Made by a program: the position numbers and the translations under genes. 64,000 nt of DNA from CAVYXZ01 sp965223835 (GTDB lineage: Bacteria > Chloroflexota > Anaerolineae > Aggregatilineales > Phototrophicaceae). The notes under the pieces are model-generated. The model did no database searches. It had not been told where the DNA came from and saw only the letters and a list, made by a program, of their open reading frames with translations. The stretch lies in the NCBI GenBank assembly GCA_965223835.1, contig CBDCXQ010000001.1:4960001-5024000 (forward strand), written 5' to 3'. This document shows, in pieces, positions 27,159 to 35,777 of the stretch (positions are counted from its first letter, which is position 1; every line of letters begins with the position of its first letter).

Positions 27159-27692
27159 ATGGAAGCACTACGCAATATCTCAGCCCTGGTACTGCTGTTT
27201 GTCCTGTTGGCCTACATCTGTGGATTAATTTCGTTTGGTGCCCTGAGTGACTACATTCGAGAACGGACTGAACCCCAATTAGTCAGTTTCGAGGGCCAGA
27301 GCGCTGCTGCTGCCGTCGCGTCAGAATTTCGCAGTAGCCTGCCTGGTTCGGCAACCGACATCTTTCAGAGTCGTGAAGGCGACCGTTACCTGTGGCTGCG
27401 CTTTACGGTCGCCCGCGCCGATGCCAACAATCTGTTCGCCGGGTCGCAATTCATCACCTGTCAGTTCCCGCTGCAAGATCAATATCGTCCCATCTTTGAA
27501 TTTAGCCGCGTGCTCACTGCTGAAGAGCAAGCCGCGCTGACCTGGTGGACCCCCGAAAGCGATACCATCCGCAACTATATCGGCGGTGAATGCACTGGGT
27601 CAGACTATCGTTTCTTTCGCATGTTCATGGATTTAACTCGGTCGGGGCAAGTCACTGTTTACATGGAAGTGGCGCAGATTCCTGAACGGTAA
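27159..27692 (+). CDS. Membrane-anchored protein of unknown function
   Basis: This 177-residue protein has one N-terminal membrane helix (ISALVLLFVLLAYICGLISFGALS) and an extracytoplasmic domain that I do not recognise, with two conserved-looking cysteines (ITCQFPL and GGECTGSDYRFF) that could form a disulfide. CAGGAGG precedes the ATG by eight bases. It is convergent with groEL. Confidence 0.7.
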   Translation: MEALRNISALVLLFVLLAYICGLISFGALSDYIRERTEPQLVSFEGQSAAAAVASEFRSSLPGSATDIFQSREGDRYLWLRFTVARADANNLFAGSQFITCQFPLQDQYRPIFEFSRVLTAEEQAALTWWTPESDTIRNYIGGECTGSDYRFFRMFMDLTRSGQVTVYMEVAQIPER

Positions 27693-27728
27693 ATACATTC
27701 GTACCGTCAAGAACTCATAAATCGGAAT

Positions 27729-27755
27729 CAAAAAGGGGCGACATCCGCCGCCCCT
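27729..27755 (-). terminator. Rho-independent terminator of groEL
   Basis: On the minus strand AGGGGCG and CGCCCCT form a seven-base stem (27734-27740 with 27749-27755) followed by TTTTT, 23 bases after the groEL stop. On the plus strand it may also stop transcripts of the convergent gene. Confidence 0.8.
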
Positions 27756-27777
27756 CTCGGTGTTTCGGTGTTGAAAT

Positions 27778-29418
27778 TTAGTACATGCCGCCCATGCCAC
27801 CATCAGGTGCTGGCATCGGTTTTTCTTCTTCAGGAATGTCAGTAATGAGCGCTTCAGTCGTCAGGATCATCGCGGCAATTGAGGCGGCGTTCTCCACTGC
27901 ACCACGCGTCACTTTAGCGGGGTCGGGGAAACCGGCTTCAACGGTATCGACGAATTCATTCGACATGACATTATAACCCACGCGGGGGTTCTTGCGGCTC
28001 TTCTGCAAGCGGCGGACGTTCTCGATAATGACCGCGCCATCTTCGCCAGCGTTAGCAGCGATTTTGCGCATCGGAACTTCCAGCGCCTTGCGCACGATTG
28101 CCACACCGGTGTTGACATCGGCATGATCGAATTTCAGGCCGTCCAGTGCGGCGACCGCGTTGAGAAGTGTCACACCGCCACCAGGGACAATGCCTTCTTC
28201 AACGGCGGCACGGGTGGCGCTGAGCGCATCTTCCACGCGATGTTTCTTTTCTTTCAGTTCGGTTTCCGTCGCGGCACCAACCCGGATCACCGCCACACCA
28301 CCGCTCAATTTCGCCAGACGTTCCTGGAGTTTCTCCCGGTCATAGTCGCTGGTGCTGTTGTCGATCTCACGGCGGATTTCTTCGATACGCCCGTGAATGG
28401 CCGCTTCTTCACCGGCACCATCAACAATGGTGGTGTCATCTTTGGTGCTGACGACTTTGCCGGCACGGCCCAGATCATCCAGGGTCGCGCTTTCCAGCTT
28501 GCGACCGGTCTCTTCACTGATAACCGTACCACCGGTCAGAATTGCGATGTCCTGGAGCATAGCTTTACGGCGATCCCCAAAGCCAGGGGCTTTGACGGCC
28601 AACACGTTGAGCATACCGCGCAGTTTATTCAGCACCATGGTTGCCAGCGCTTCACCATCAACATCTTCGGCGATGATGACCAGATCGCGCTTGCCCAGCT
28701 GAACGATTTTTTCCAGCAGGGGCACAACATCCTGCGCCGCGCTGATTTTCTTATCGTGAATGAGAATGTAGGGTTCTTCGATGTTGGCTTCCATCGAATC
28801 GGGGTTGCTGATGAAGTACGGGCTGATGTAGCCACGATCGAACTGCATACCTTCGACATATTCAGTTTCGAATTCCAGGCCGCGACTCTCTTCAACGGTC
28901 ACAACACCGTCTTTGCCAACTTTGTCCATCACTTCGGCGATCAGCGCACCGATTTCGGAGTCCTGGGCAGAGGTGCTGGCAACGCTGGCGATTTCTTCAG
29001 CAGTTTCGATGGGCGTAGCCTGTTCGAGAATATGGGCTGTAATCGCGGAGGTTGCAGCTTCAATACCGCGTTTGAGCAGCATGGGGTTCGCCCCCGCCGC
29101 CACATTCTTCAGACCTTCATTGACAATTGCCTGGGCCAGCACGGTTGCGGTGGTGGTGCCATCACCGGCGATGTCGTTGGTTTTGGTGGCGGCTTCTTTC
29201 AAAAGCTGCGCACCCATGTTTTCATACGGGTCTTCGAGTTCAATTTCTTTCGCAACCGTCACACCATCATGGGTAACGGTCGGCGCACCGAATTTTTTAT
29301 CCAGCGCCACGTTGCGGCCCTTCGGCCCCAGGGTGGTGCTCACAGCGTCGGCCAGTTTGTCGACGCCACGCTTCAGGCTATTGCGCGCACCTTCGTTAAA
29401 AACAAGCTGTTTAGGCAT
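27778..29418 (-). CDS. groEL: Chaperonin GroEL (60 kDa)
   Basis: This 546-residue chaperonin subunit forms the double-ring folding chamber. The ATP-binding block LGPKGRNVALDKKFGAPTVTHDGVTVAKEIELEDP is near residues 31-65, with the DGTTTATVLAQ motif near 86. The sequence has normal length and ends with a Gly/Met-rich tail (GGMGGMY). It follows groES by 46 bases, and the pair is controlled from the CIRCE site and promoter at 29821-29888. Confidence 0.98.
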   Translation of the reverse strand: MPKQLVFNEGARNSLKRGVDKLADAVSTTLGPKGRNVALDKKFGAPTVTHDGVTVAKEIELEDPYENMGAQLLKEAATKTNDIAGDGTTTATVLAQAIVNEGLKNVAAGANPMLLKRGIEAATSAITAHILEQATPIETAEEIASVASTSAQDSEIGALIAEVMDKVGKDGVVTVEESRGLEFETEYVEGMQFDRGYISPYFISNPDSMEANIEEPYILIHDKKISAAQDVVPLLEKIVQLGKRDLVIIAEDVDGEALATMVLNKLRGMLNVLAVKAPGFGDRRKAMLQDIAILTGGTVISEETGRKLESATLDDLGRAGKVVSTKDDTTIVDGAGEEAAIHGRIEEIRREIDNSTSDYDREKLQERLAKLSGGVAVIRVGAATETELKEKKHRVEDALSATRAAVEEGIVPGGGVTLLNAVAALDGLKFDHADVNTGVAIVRKALEVPMRKIAANAGEDGAVIIENVRRLQKSRKNPRVGYNVMSNEFVDTVEAGFPDPAKVTRGAVENAASIAAMILTTEALITDIPEEEKPMPAPDGGMGGMY

Positions 29419-29464
29419 TCTTATCGTCCTCCAAATTGACGTGTACGTACAGAAAAATCCAGGG

Positions 29465-29761
29465 CTATTCCACGATGCCCAGGATGTCGCTTTCCTTCAT
29501 GATGAGCAGCTTCTTGCCATCAAGTTTGATCTCGGTCCCGGCATATTTGGCGAACAATACGCGGTCGCCAACTTTCACATCCATATCGATGCGTTTGCCG
29601 TCGTCATCGCGGCGGCCTTCACCAGCAGCGATCACATTCCCTTGCTGCGGTTTTTCCTTTGCAGTTTCGGGCAGCACGAGCTGACCACCAGCGAAAGTCT
29701 CTTCCTGTTCAGCAGGTTCAATCAGGAGACGATCACCGAGCGGACGTAGATTGATAGCCAT
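29465..29761 (-). CDS. groES: Co-chaperonin GroES (10 kDa)
   Basis: This 98-residue protein is of normal length. It has the GroES mobile-loop region (EEQEETFAGGQLVLPETAKEKPQQGNVIAAGEG), KVGDRVLFAKYAGTEIKLDGKKLLIMKESDILGI, and N-terminal LRPLGDRLLIEP. It forms the heptameric lid of GroEL. Translation starts at 29761, with the CIRCE element in the leader. Confidence 0.98.
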   Translation of the reverse strand: MAINLRPLGDRLLIEPAEQEETFAGGQLVLPETAKEKPQQGNVIAAGEGRRDDDGKRIDMDVKVGDRVLFAKYAGTEIKLDGKKLLIMKESDILGIVE

Positions 29762-29820
29762 AGTCCCTCCAAGTAATTAGGCATGAGTTAAACGGATTTG
29801 TTGAAATTTTGTTGCTGATT

Positions 29821-29846
29821 TTAGCACTCATGTAAAAGAGTGCTAA
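29821..29846 (-). promoter_or_regulatory. CIRCE element (HrcA operator) with 8-base spacer
   Basis: TTAGCACTC (29821-29829) and GAGTGCTAA (29838-29846) are perfect CIRCE half-sites, which HrcA binds to repress groESL. The spacer here is eight bases rather than the canonical nine. The element sits just after the groES promoter. Confidence 0.92.
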
Positions 29847-29859
29847 CTTTCACGCGCAC

Positions 29860-29888
29860 AATATAGCAGAACCTCACAAAGCCGTCAA
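29860..29888 (-). promoter_or_regulatory. Sigma70-type promoter of groESL
   Basis: On the minus strand TTGACG (29883-29888), a 17-base spacer and TATATT (29860-29865) stand immediately upstream of CIRCE, so HrcA would cover the transcription start. Confidence 0.88.
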
Positions 29889-29957
29889 GGATTTCTAGCA
29901 AAGTTCTTATAGAAGTGCTAGAAAGGTGGTTATGCGTATCATCAAGGTAAGAAAAAT

Positions 29958-30971
29958 CTATCCCAACGACGATGATTCAGCGGGTTCGAGGCGGGGTTGT
30001 AGCTTGTGTTTGATAATGCGATTGGCAGGATGCAGGCTCAAGAGCCAATCGCTGAGAATGTAGGCCGCGCCATGCACGCCCGCCGTTGGTCGCGGATGAC
30101 CGAGTGTATTGAGTTGCAGCGTAAATTGATTGGGCAGATCATCGTGGGTCACAATCGTGAACGCCACCCGCTGATCAATGGTCGGCTCTTTAATGTAGAC
30201 TTCGAATAACAGGCTGTGGTCGCCGCTATAGGCCGCCCGTGGGCTGATGTGTGCCGGGCCATATTGATGTTCGCTGGACTGAAATTGCTCACGGATGGCG
30301 GCCAAGGTTAACGGGGTTTCAAACACGACATGGGGCATGGCAAACTCCTTAATGACTGGAATCGGCGGCGCGGTTACTTGATTGCGTTGATAGGCAAAAT
30401 AATAACAATCACGTCCTTCGCGGCGGGCACGCTGTTCATACTTGGTTACAACCCGCCCTGGCAGCGCTGCCGCCCAGGGAGTCGATAGCTGATTATCCAG
30501 CGCTGGTGTGGCAGTAAGCAAGTCATGACTCATCTCGGCATATTCGATAATGTCTGTCGCGAGATAGAGTTTGCCGCCTGTTTGCAAGCGGCTGACCAGC
30601 GCATCCACCGTAGCCCGCTGCATCAGTCGACGATGGCCGTGTCGGTTCTTGAACCAGGGATCAGGAAAATTAATGTACACCGCCGTCAGGGTCGCAGGTT
30701 CAAACAGATGATGCAAAGCCGTCTCGGCAGTAGAGTGAACCACACGGACATGATCCAACGCCTGGCGTTCAATCGCATTTTCAGCTTTGGTCAGACATCG
30801 ATTGGAGATCTCCAGGCCGATAATGTTGGCTTCAGGATACTCCCGCGCCAGATGCAACAGAAACTGTCCTTGCCCAAACCCGATTTCGATGATGAGCGGA
30901 CGGGCGGCACCAAATAGTTCGGACCAGTTCGTCGGCCAGGGCAAATTATTGCGATTGAGTTTTTTGAGCAT
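29958..30971 (-). CDS. trmB: tRNA (guanine-N7-)-methyltransferase with C-terminal extension
   Basis: This 337-residue enzyme methylates N7 of G46 in the tRNA variable loop using SAM. TrmB features are LIIEIGFGQGQFLLHLA (motif I, near residue 29), IGLEISNRCLTKA, and INFPDPWFKNRHGHRRL near 112, where the FPDPW motif is diagnostic. Typical TrmB proteins have about 210-240 residues. Here about 110 more follow residue 225 (from roughly MPHVVFETPLTLAAI), forming an unrecognised domain. It is the first of several tRNA-modification genes clustered here. Confidence 0.93.
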   Translation of the reverse strand: MLKKLNRNNLPWPTNWSELFGAARPLIIEIGFGQGQFLLHLAREYPEANIIGLEISNRCLTKAENAIERQALDHVRVVHSTAETALHHLFEPATLTAVYINFPDPWFKNRHGHRRLMQRATVDALVSRLQTGGKLYLATDIIEYAEMSHDLLTATPALDNQLSTPWAAALPGRVVTKYEQRARREGRDCYYFAYQRNQVTAPPIPVIKEFAMPHVVFETPLTLAAIREQFQSSEHQYGPAHISPRAAYSGDHSLLFEVYIKEPTIDQRVAFTIVTHDDLPNQFTLQLNTLGHPRPTAGVHGAAYILSDWLLSLHPANRIIKHKLQPRLEPAESSSLG

Positions 30972-31031
30972 AAACCGGTTCAGACTGTTTCCATATATTG
31001 CGTCCGATTGTACTGGATGGTGCGCTGATTT

Positions 31032-31733
31032 TTAAGCGTTGGGTGTTGCCGCCTGTAAAATGCTGTACTGGTTCATGGTTCCGCTGGCACCATCGGCGCG
31101 ATAAGTCGCCACCGGACGCAAACCACTGGCTTGAATCAGAGCGGCGTGTTCCGCATCATCCACATAATGACAATAACGCAGCGCCGTCGCGCCCCGCCGC
31201 CAGTCCAGCAAATAATCATGTTCCTCCACCACGAGGTCAGCCGGCCAGGGGACGATCCGCTGGCGAAAGCGTTCGAACTCATAAAACCGCCAGCAGGCAA
31301 ACGCCAACAAACCACCCGGCTTCACTCGATCGGCCAACTGCTGCATGAAGTTCAGGCGCTGTTGGGCACCGGGAATATGGTGCATCACGCCAAACAGTAC
31401 CACCAGATCATAGGTTCCTGTTGTGAGCGGAACTTCAACAATATCACGTGTCTCGAAAGTCGCGGTGGGCAATGCGTTGCGGGCACGGTCCAATAGGGTA
31501 GGATTACTGTCGATACCATGATACATCACAGCCTGTAGCTGTTCAGTCAAAAACACCCCAAAGCGCCCATTACCACAGCCCACATCCAGCACCGTTAGCG
31601 GCACCGTGAGATAACCTGACAGTTTTTCCCACCCGGGCCAGGGTTGGCTCCGGGTCTGATCAAACGCGGCGGCGGTTGTTTGATAAAACGCCCGGTTGAT
31701 GGCGTTTAGGCGGGCAACAGTGGTTGGATTCAT
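31032..31733 (-). CDS. Trm9/ALKBH8-like SAM methyltransferase
   Basis: This 233-residue methyltransferase has the N-terminal block AAAFDQTRSQPWPGWEKL preceding motif I, LDVGCGNGRFG. That pairing (F-x-QTR-x2-PWP plus DVGCGNG) is characteristic of the Trm9 and ALKBH8 family, which methylates the carboxymethyl group of cm5U34 in tRNA. Further similarities by eye are VVLFGVMHHI, VKPGGLLAFACW, a VPWP element and LRYCHYV near the C-terminus. In bacteria the substrate of such homologues is not established. It lies about 0.9 kb from elp3, whose product makes cm5U in eukaryotes. Confidence 0.8.
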   Translation of the reverse strand: MNPTTVARLNAINRAFYQTTAAAFDQTRSQPWPGWEKLSGYLTVPLTVLDVGCGNGRFGVFLTEQLQAVMYHGIDSNPTLLDRARNALPTATFETRDIVEVPLTTGTYDLVVLFGVMHHIPGAQQRLNFMQQLADRVKPGGLLAFACWRFYEFERFRQRIVPWPADLVVEEHDYLLDWRRGATALRYCHYVDDAEHAALIQASGLRPVATYRADGASGTMNQYSILQAATPNA

Positions 31734-31931
31734 CGCAAGCCCTCTTTAAATCTTTGCAATATTTCTATAATTAAGGATGATTCAAACTATTTTTAGGGGT
31801 CTGTTAAGTGAAATTCGGCACATTATAAGCAAGGCTGCCAGCAAATTTGGAATTTTTGGGGAAGCTTACGTCTCACAAACGCCAATCTCCAATATATTAA
31901 AGAGTGTAGCAAGAATCAAGGATAGGTTGTG

Positions 31932-32333
31932 ATGCTGACGATCAAACGGATCGGCCTGAATTCTGCGTTTAAGATTGGTGCAATGGTGGGCCTGATTACT
32001 GCCGCTGTGTTCGGTTTGTTCTTTGTCGGCTTGCAGGGGTTATTTGTGAGCGCCATCCTGGGATTGGAATCCTTGTACTCTGGCTCAGGCTCAGGTTTTG
32101 ATTCATTCAGCACCGGCGGGACCGATATGATAGCCGCGTTTGGTCTGGCCGGGCTGTGCTTCTTCTACATAATCTACGTCGTTGCATCGGGCATCGGTGG
32201 CGGCATCGGCGGCATCATCACGGCGTTGGCCTACAATCTGGCTGCCCGTTGGGTTGGTGGGCTGGAACTGGAAATTGAGCAGGAACCGGGTAAAAGCAAG
32301 CGCAGCTACGACTTCGACGACATTTATGAGTAG
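31932..32333 (+). CDS. Small membrane protein
   Basis: This 133-residue protein has two hydrophobic spans (residues about 12-45 and 60-95), a Gly/Ser-rich loop (YSGSGSGFDSFSTGG), a glycine-zipper stretch (ASGIGGGIGGIITALAYNLAARWVGG) and an acidic C-terminus. The general pattern resembles DUF3566-like proteins, but I cannot confirm this. The ATG at 31932 has AAGGATAGG upstream. It is followed by a 70-residue protein and elp3 on the same strand. Confidence 0.65.
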   Translation: MLTIKRIGLNSAFKIGAMVGLITAAVFGLFFVGLQGLFVSAILGLESLYSGSGSGFDSFSTGGTDMIAAFGLAGLCFFYIIYVVASGIGGGIGGIITALAYNLAARWVGGLELEIEQEPGKSKRSYDFDDIYE

Positions 32334-32384
32334 TTGTGGTTGCGGCCCAAACATCATTATTCAGGTATCATAATTGAGGTAAAT

Positions 32385-32597
32385 ATGGATCCGGAGTTGT
32401 ATCAAGAACTGACCGAACTACTCACACGCTGGAATGAATTGGCTCAGCACGCCCGTGTTCGTGCCCAATCGCAGCCCAACAGCACCTACGACGGCTATAT
32501 GCTGGGCCTGGAAATTGCTGCCGATGATCTTACCCGCGTGATGGGGCAGCTACTCAAAGAAAAGAATCTGCAACGCGTTCGCGAATTTGACAACTAG
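32385..32597 (+). CDS. Small helical protein, 70 aa
   Basis: I do not recognise this protein. It looks all-helical (LYQELTELLTRWNELAQHARVRA, MLGLEIAADDLTRVMGQLLKEKNLQRV) and soluble. TGAGG precedes the ATG by six bases, supporting translation. It sits between a small membrane protein and elp3 in the same direction. Confidence 0.65.
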   Translation: MDPELYQELTELLTRWNELAQHARVRAQSQPNSTYDGYMLGLEIAADDLTRVMGQLLKEKNLQRVREFDN

Positions 32598-32664
32598 CCA
32601 ACTCCAACGCCGGGGCCATCTGCTACAATAGGCGCATCGCTATTGAATACCTGGTTAACCTGTG

Positions 32665-34503
32665 ATGCGACGCAAGCATACCCTGACCCTGGAAATCGAT
32701 GATCGCCACCGTGCCCAACTCATCCCACTGTTACAGGCGATCATCGCGGGCGAGCAACTCTCACCAAAACAACTGAATACGCTGCAGCGCCGCTATCCCC
32801 GCCCGGATGGTGGCGGCATGTACAGTCGCAGCGATCTCATTCATGCCTATCGTCAACTGGCGGGTGACGATGGCTTACCCGCATTTAACGAAGCGGTCCT
32901 CTCCCGGTTGCGCCGTAAACCGGTGCGCACCAGTTCGGGCGTGACACCGGTGACGATTCTGACTAAGCCCTTTCCCTGTCCGGGCACCTGCATTTTTTGC
33001 CCCAACGACGTGCGGATGCCGAAAAGTTATCTGGCGGATGAACCTGGTGCCCAACGTGCTGAACAAAACGGCTTTGACCCCTATCTGCAAACCTATACCC
33101 GGTTGCTCACCTATTACAGTACCGGCCACCCCACTGACAAGATCGAACTCATTATCCTGGGTGGCACCTGGTCCTTTTACCCGGAGAGTTACCAGATCTG
33201 GTTTATCAAGCGGGCGTTTGACGCCTTACACGATTTTGGCAAGGAGATTGACCGCCGGGCCGAGGTTGAAGCCGCGCTGAAGGCGCAATCGCAGTTTCAC
33301 CCCGACGGACCGATCACGAATGTGGTGCTGGCCGGCAGTGATCTGCAACAGAGTTATAACCAGGTCGTCCAGTCGATTTATCGGGACGAGATGCACCGTT
33401 CATTTGAGATGGCCCAGGCCATTGGTCGTGGCGAACATCCGCGTTCTCCCATTGATGAATATGCCACCTGGGATGAACTGGCAGCGGTCCAACGCGAAAA
33501 CGAAACCGCCGCGTGCCGCAGTGTCGGCCTGGTGATCGAAACCCGCCCCGATCATATCAGCGCGGAAGAGGTGCTCCGCGTCCGGCGTCTGGGCTGCACC
33601 AAAGTGCAAATCGGCTTTCAGAGTCTCAATGATGCGGTGCTGGCAGCCAACAAACGCGGGCACGATGTCGCGGCGACCCGGCGGGCGGTGAAGCTGTTGC
33701 GGCAGGCCGGGTTCAAGATTCATGCTCACTGGATGCCCAATTTGTATGGCTCGACACCAGCTGACGACATCGCCGATTATGAGCGGCTGTTTGGCGACCC
33801 GGATTTCCGCCCAGATGAACTCAAAATCTACCCCTGCTCACTTATTGAAAGCGCCGAATTGATGCAGCGCTATGCAGATGGCTCCTGGCGACCATACACA
33901 CATGATGAACTCTTGAATGTGCTGACCGAATGTTTCAAACTGACACCAGAATATTGTCGGCTGACCCGCGTGATTCGTGACATTCCCTCAACCGACATCG
34001 TGGCCGGCAATCAATTGACCAACTTCCGTCAGATCGCCGAGGATGAACTCAAACGGCAAGGCGTCCGCAGCGCCGATATTCGCGCCCGTGAAATTCGCCA
34101 CCAGCAGATTGACCCGGCGACGCTGCGGCAGGATGAAAGCAGTTATGCCAGTAGTTGCGGCGAAGAAATCTTCTTGCAATACATCACGCCCGACCGTTTA
34201 ATCGCGGGGTTCTTGCGGCTTTCGCTGCCCACCACGCCCGCCATCACACCCGAATTGGACGGCGCAGCGATGATCCGCGAAGTACATGTGTATGGACAGG
34301 CCCAGGATTTAGGCGAATCGACACCCGGCATGGCCCAGCACGCGGGCCTCGGCACACGGTTGATTGAGCGGGCGGTCGAAATCGCTACGGTGCACGGCTA
34401 TGAACGGTTGGCCGTGATCTCGGCCATTGGCACCCGCGAGTATTATCGCAAACGGGGCTTTGACACAGGCGATCTATATCAATTGCGCGACTTGAGTGTA
34501 TAA
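32665..34503 (+). CDS. elp3: Elp3-type tRNA uridine-34 acyltransferase (radical SAM and GNAT)
   Basis: This 612-residue protein has the full Elp3 layout. A radical SAM core has the cluster ligands Cys105, Cys109 and Cys112 in CPGTCIFC, followed by NDVRMPKSYLADEPGAQRA. A C-terminal GNAT acetyltransferase domain has GLGTRLIERAVEIA and AIGTREYYRKRGF. Elp3 uses acetyl-CoA and a radical mechanism to attach a carboxymethyl group at C5 of wobble uridine in tRNA. A Chloroflexota Elp3 (Dehalococcoides) is a known structural model, so its presence fits the inferred phylum. The ATG at 32665 follows an in-frame GTG. Confidence 0.95.
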   Translation: MRRKHTLTLEIDDRHRAQLIPLLQAIIAGEQLSPKQLNTLQRRYPRPDGGGMYSRSDLIHAYRQLAGDDGLPAFNEAVLSRLRRKPVRTSSGVTPVTILTKPFPCPGTCIFCPNDVRMPKSYLADEPGAQRAEQNGFDPYLQTYTRLLTYYSTGHPTDKIELIILGGTWSFYPESYQIWFIKRAFDALHDFGKEIDRRAEVEAALKAQSQFHPDGPITNVVLAGSDLQQSYNQVVQSIYRDEMHRSFEMAQAIGRGEHPRSPIDEYATWDELAAVQRENETAACRSVGLVIETRPDHISAEEVLRVRRLGCTKVQIGFQSLNDAVLAANKRGHDVAATRRAVKLLRQAGFKIHAHWMPNLYGSTPADDIADYERLFGDPDFRPDELKIYPCSLIESAELMQRYADGSWRPYTHDELLNVLTECFKLTPEYCRLTRVIRDIPSTDIVAGNQLTNFRQIAEDELKRQGVRSADIRAREIRHQQIDPATLRQDESSYASSCGEEIFLQYITPDRLIAGFLRLSLPTTPAITPELDGAAMIREVHVYGQAQDLGESTPGMAQHAGLGTRLIERAVEIATVHGYERLAVISAIGTREYYRKRGFDTGDLYQLRDLSV

Positions 34504-34568
34504 ATCGCTTTACGTCGGCTGTGCAGTGGGTCCATGGTCTTAGAAAATGGAGCGACAACCAATGCCAG

Positions 34569-34635
34569 ACCTCACTCCTCCTTACCTGCGGTAATTCCTC
34601 CCCTGTCCAGTTTGGAGAGGGGTTGGGGGTGAGGT
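34569..34635. repeat. GC-rich palindromic intergenic repeat
   Basis: This has a nested inverted repeat: outer arms ACCTCAC (34569-34575) and GTGAGGT (34629-34635), and inner arms at 34600-34608 and 34614-34622 matching at eight of nine positions (CCCCTGTCC with GGAGAGGGG). It may end the elp3 transcript. The inner arm type recurs at 10934-10960 and, more loosely, at 25025 and 62440. Confidence 0.65.
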
Positions 34636-34760
34636 TTGAGAAAAGTCAGAATCGTGAAACGTTATCAAAACTAAGTTTGCCAATCGCCTACTAATAATAG
34701 CGATGCTGCCCACTAATCACATTCCCGGCAAACACCAACAGACAGAAAGACGAACCAAAC

Positions 34761-35777
34761 GTGCTGCTAGCGCCAACCCTCACCGCAAATAATCTACTCC
34801 AGCCGCTGACGATCGGCGACATCTCCGTTGACCCACCGTTGCTGCTGGCACCGATGGCCGGGCAGACCAATCATGCATTTCGGATGCTGTGCCGCGAGGT
34901 GGGTGATTGCGGGCTGGTCTGTACCGAACTCATCAGCAGCACCGCCCTGCAATACAAAGGCTCGCGTGAAAAAACATTCCAGCGTTTTGACTGGTCAGAG
35001 CATGAAAGTCCGTTCGCCGTTCAGCTATTCGGCAACGATCAGCAGGTGATGGCGGACGCGGCGCAGGTGGTGGTCGATCATGGTGCCGACATCGTGGACA
35101 TCAATATGGGCTGCTGGGTGCCCAAAGTGGCAAAAAAAGGTGGCGGCGCGGCCCTGCTCAAAGATGTTCGCACAGCAGCGACGGTCGTTGAAGCGGTGGT
35201 TAACGCGGTCAGCGTACCGGTCACTGTCAAAGTGCGGAGTGGGTGGGATGCTGAACATCCAACAGCGGTCGAGTTCGCCCGTGTCGCCGAGCAATTGGGC
35301 GTCAAGGCAGTCGCGGTGCATGGCCGCTATGCGCAACAAGGATTTAGCGGGACCGCCGACTGGGACAGCATTCGACAGGTAAAAGCCGCTGTACAGTCAA
35401 TCCCGGTCATCGGCAATGGGGATGTGTTCAACGCCGCTGATGCCCGGCGTATGTTAACTGAAACCGGTTGCGACGGCGTGATGATTGGCCGCGCCGCGCT
35501 GGGCAATCCCTGGATGTTCCGCGAGATCGCCCATGAATTGCGGACGGGCGCGGTATTAGCAAAACCGACGATTGCTGAACGGGCACACATGGCATTGCGG
35601 CAGGCCGAACTCACATTGGCGACCACCAAACTCAAGCCGATTGTCGCCATCCGTGAACTCCGCGGGCAGTTGATTAAGTACATCTACGAAATGCCGGACG
35701 CGACTACCGTCCGCGAACACATTGTGCAGGCCGAGTCGCTGGCGGATATTGAAAACGCGTTACGCCCTTTACTTTAA
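34761..35777 (+). CDS. dus: tRNA-dihydrouridine synthase (DusB-like)
   Basis: This 338-residue FMN enzyme reduces uridine in tRNA D-loops with NADPH. Features are the N-terminal LAPMAGQTNHAFRMLCRE, LFGNDQQVMADAA, DINMGCWVPKVAKKGGGAALL with probable catalytic Cys118, VKVRSGW, VHGRYAQQGFSG and GVMIGRAALGNPW. Where most relatives have GCP, residue 119 here is Trp. The start is GTG at 34761, with no strong ribosome site. It converges with the next gene, overlapping its 3' end by four bases. Confidence 0.93.
   Translation: MLLAPTLTANNLLQPLTIGDISVDPPLLLAPMAGQTNHAFRMLCREVGDCGLVCTELISSTALQYKGSREKTFQRFDWSEHESPFAVQLFGNDQQVMADAAQVVVDHGADIVDINMGCWVPKVAKKGGGAALLKDVRTAATVVEAVVNAVSVPVTVKVRSGWDAEHPTAVEFARVAEQLGVKAVAVHGRYAQQGFSGTADWDSIRQVKAAVQSIPVIGNGDVFNAADARRMLTETGCDGVMIGRAALGNPWMFREIAHELRTGAVLAKPTIAERAHMALRQAELTLATTKLKPIVAIRELRGQLIKYIYEMPDATTVREHIVQAESLADIENALRPLL

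Noticed and set aside
28123..29439. A 438-codon open frame on the plus strand opposite groEL
   Set aside because: It mirrors the groEL codons exactly in register, has no ribosome site and gives a low-complexity Phe/His-rich sequence; it is a shadow of a strongly biased gene.
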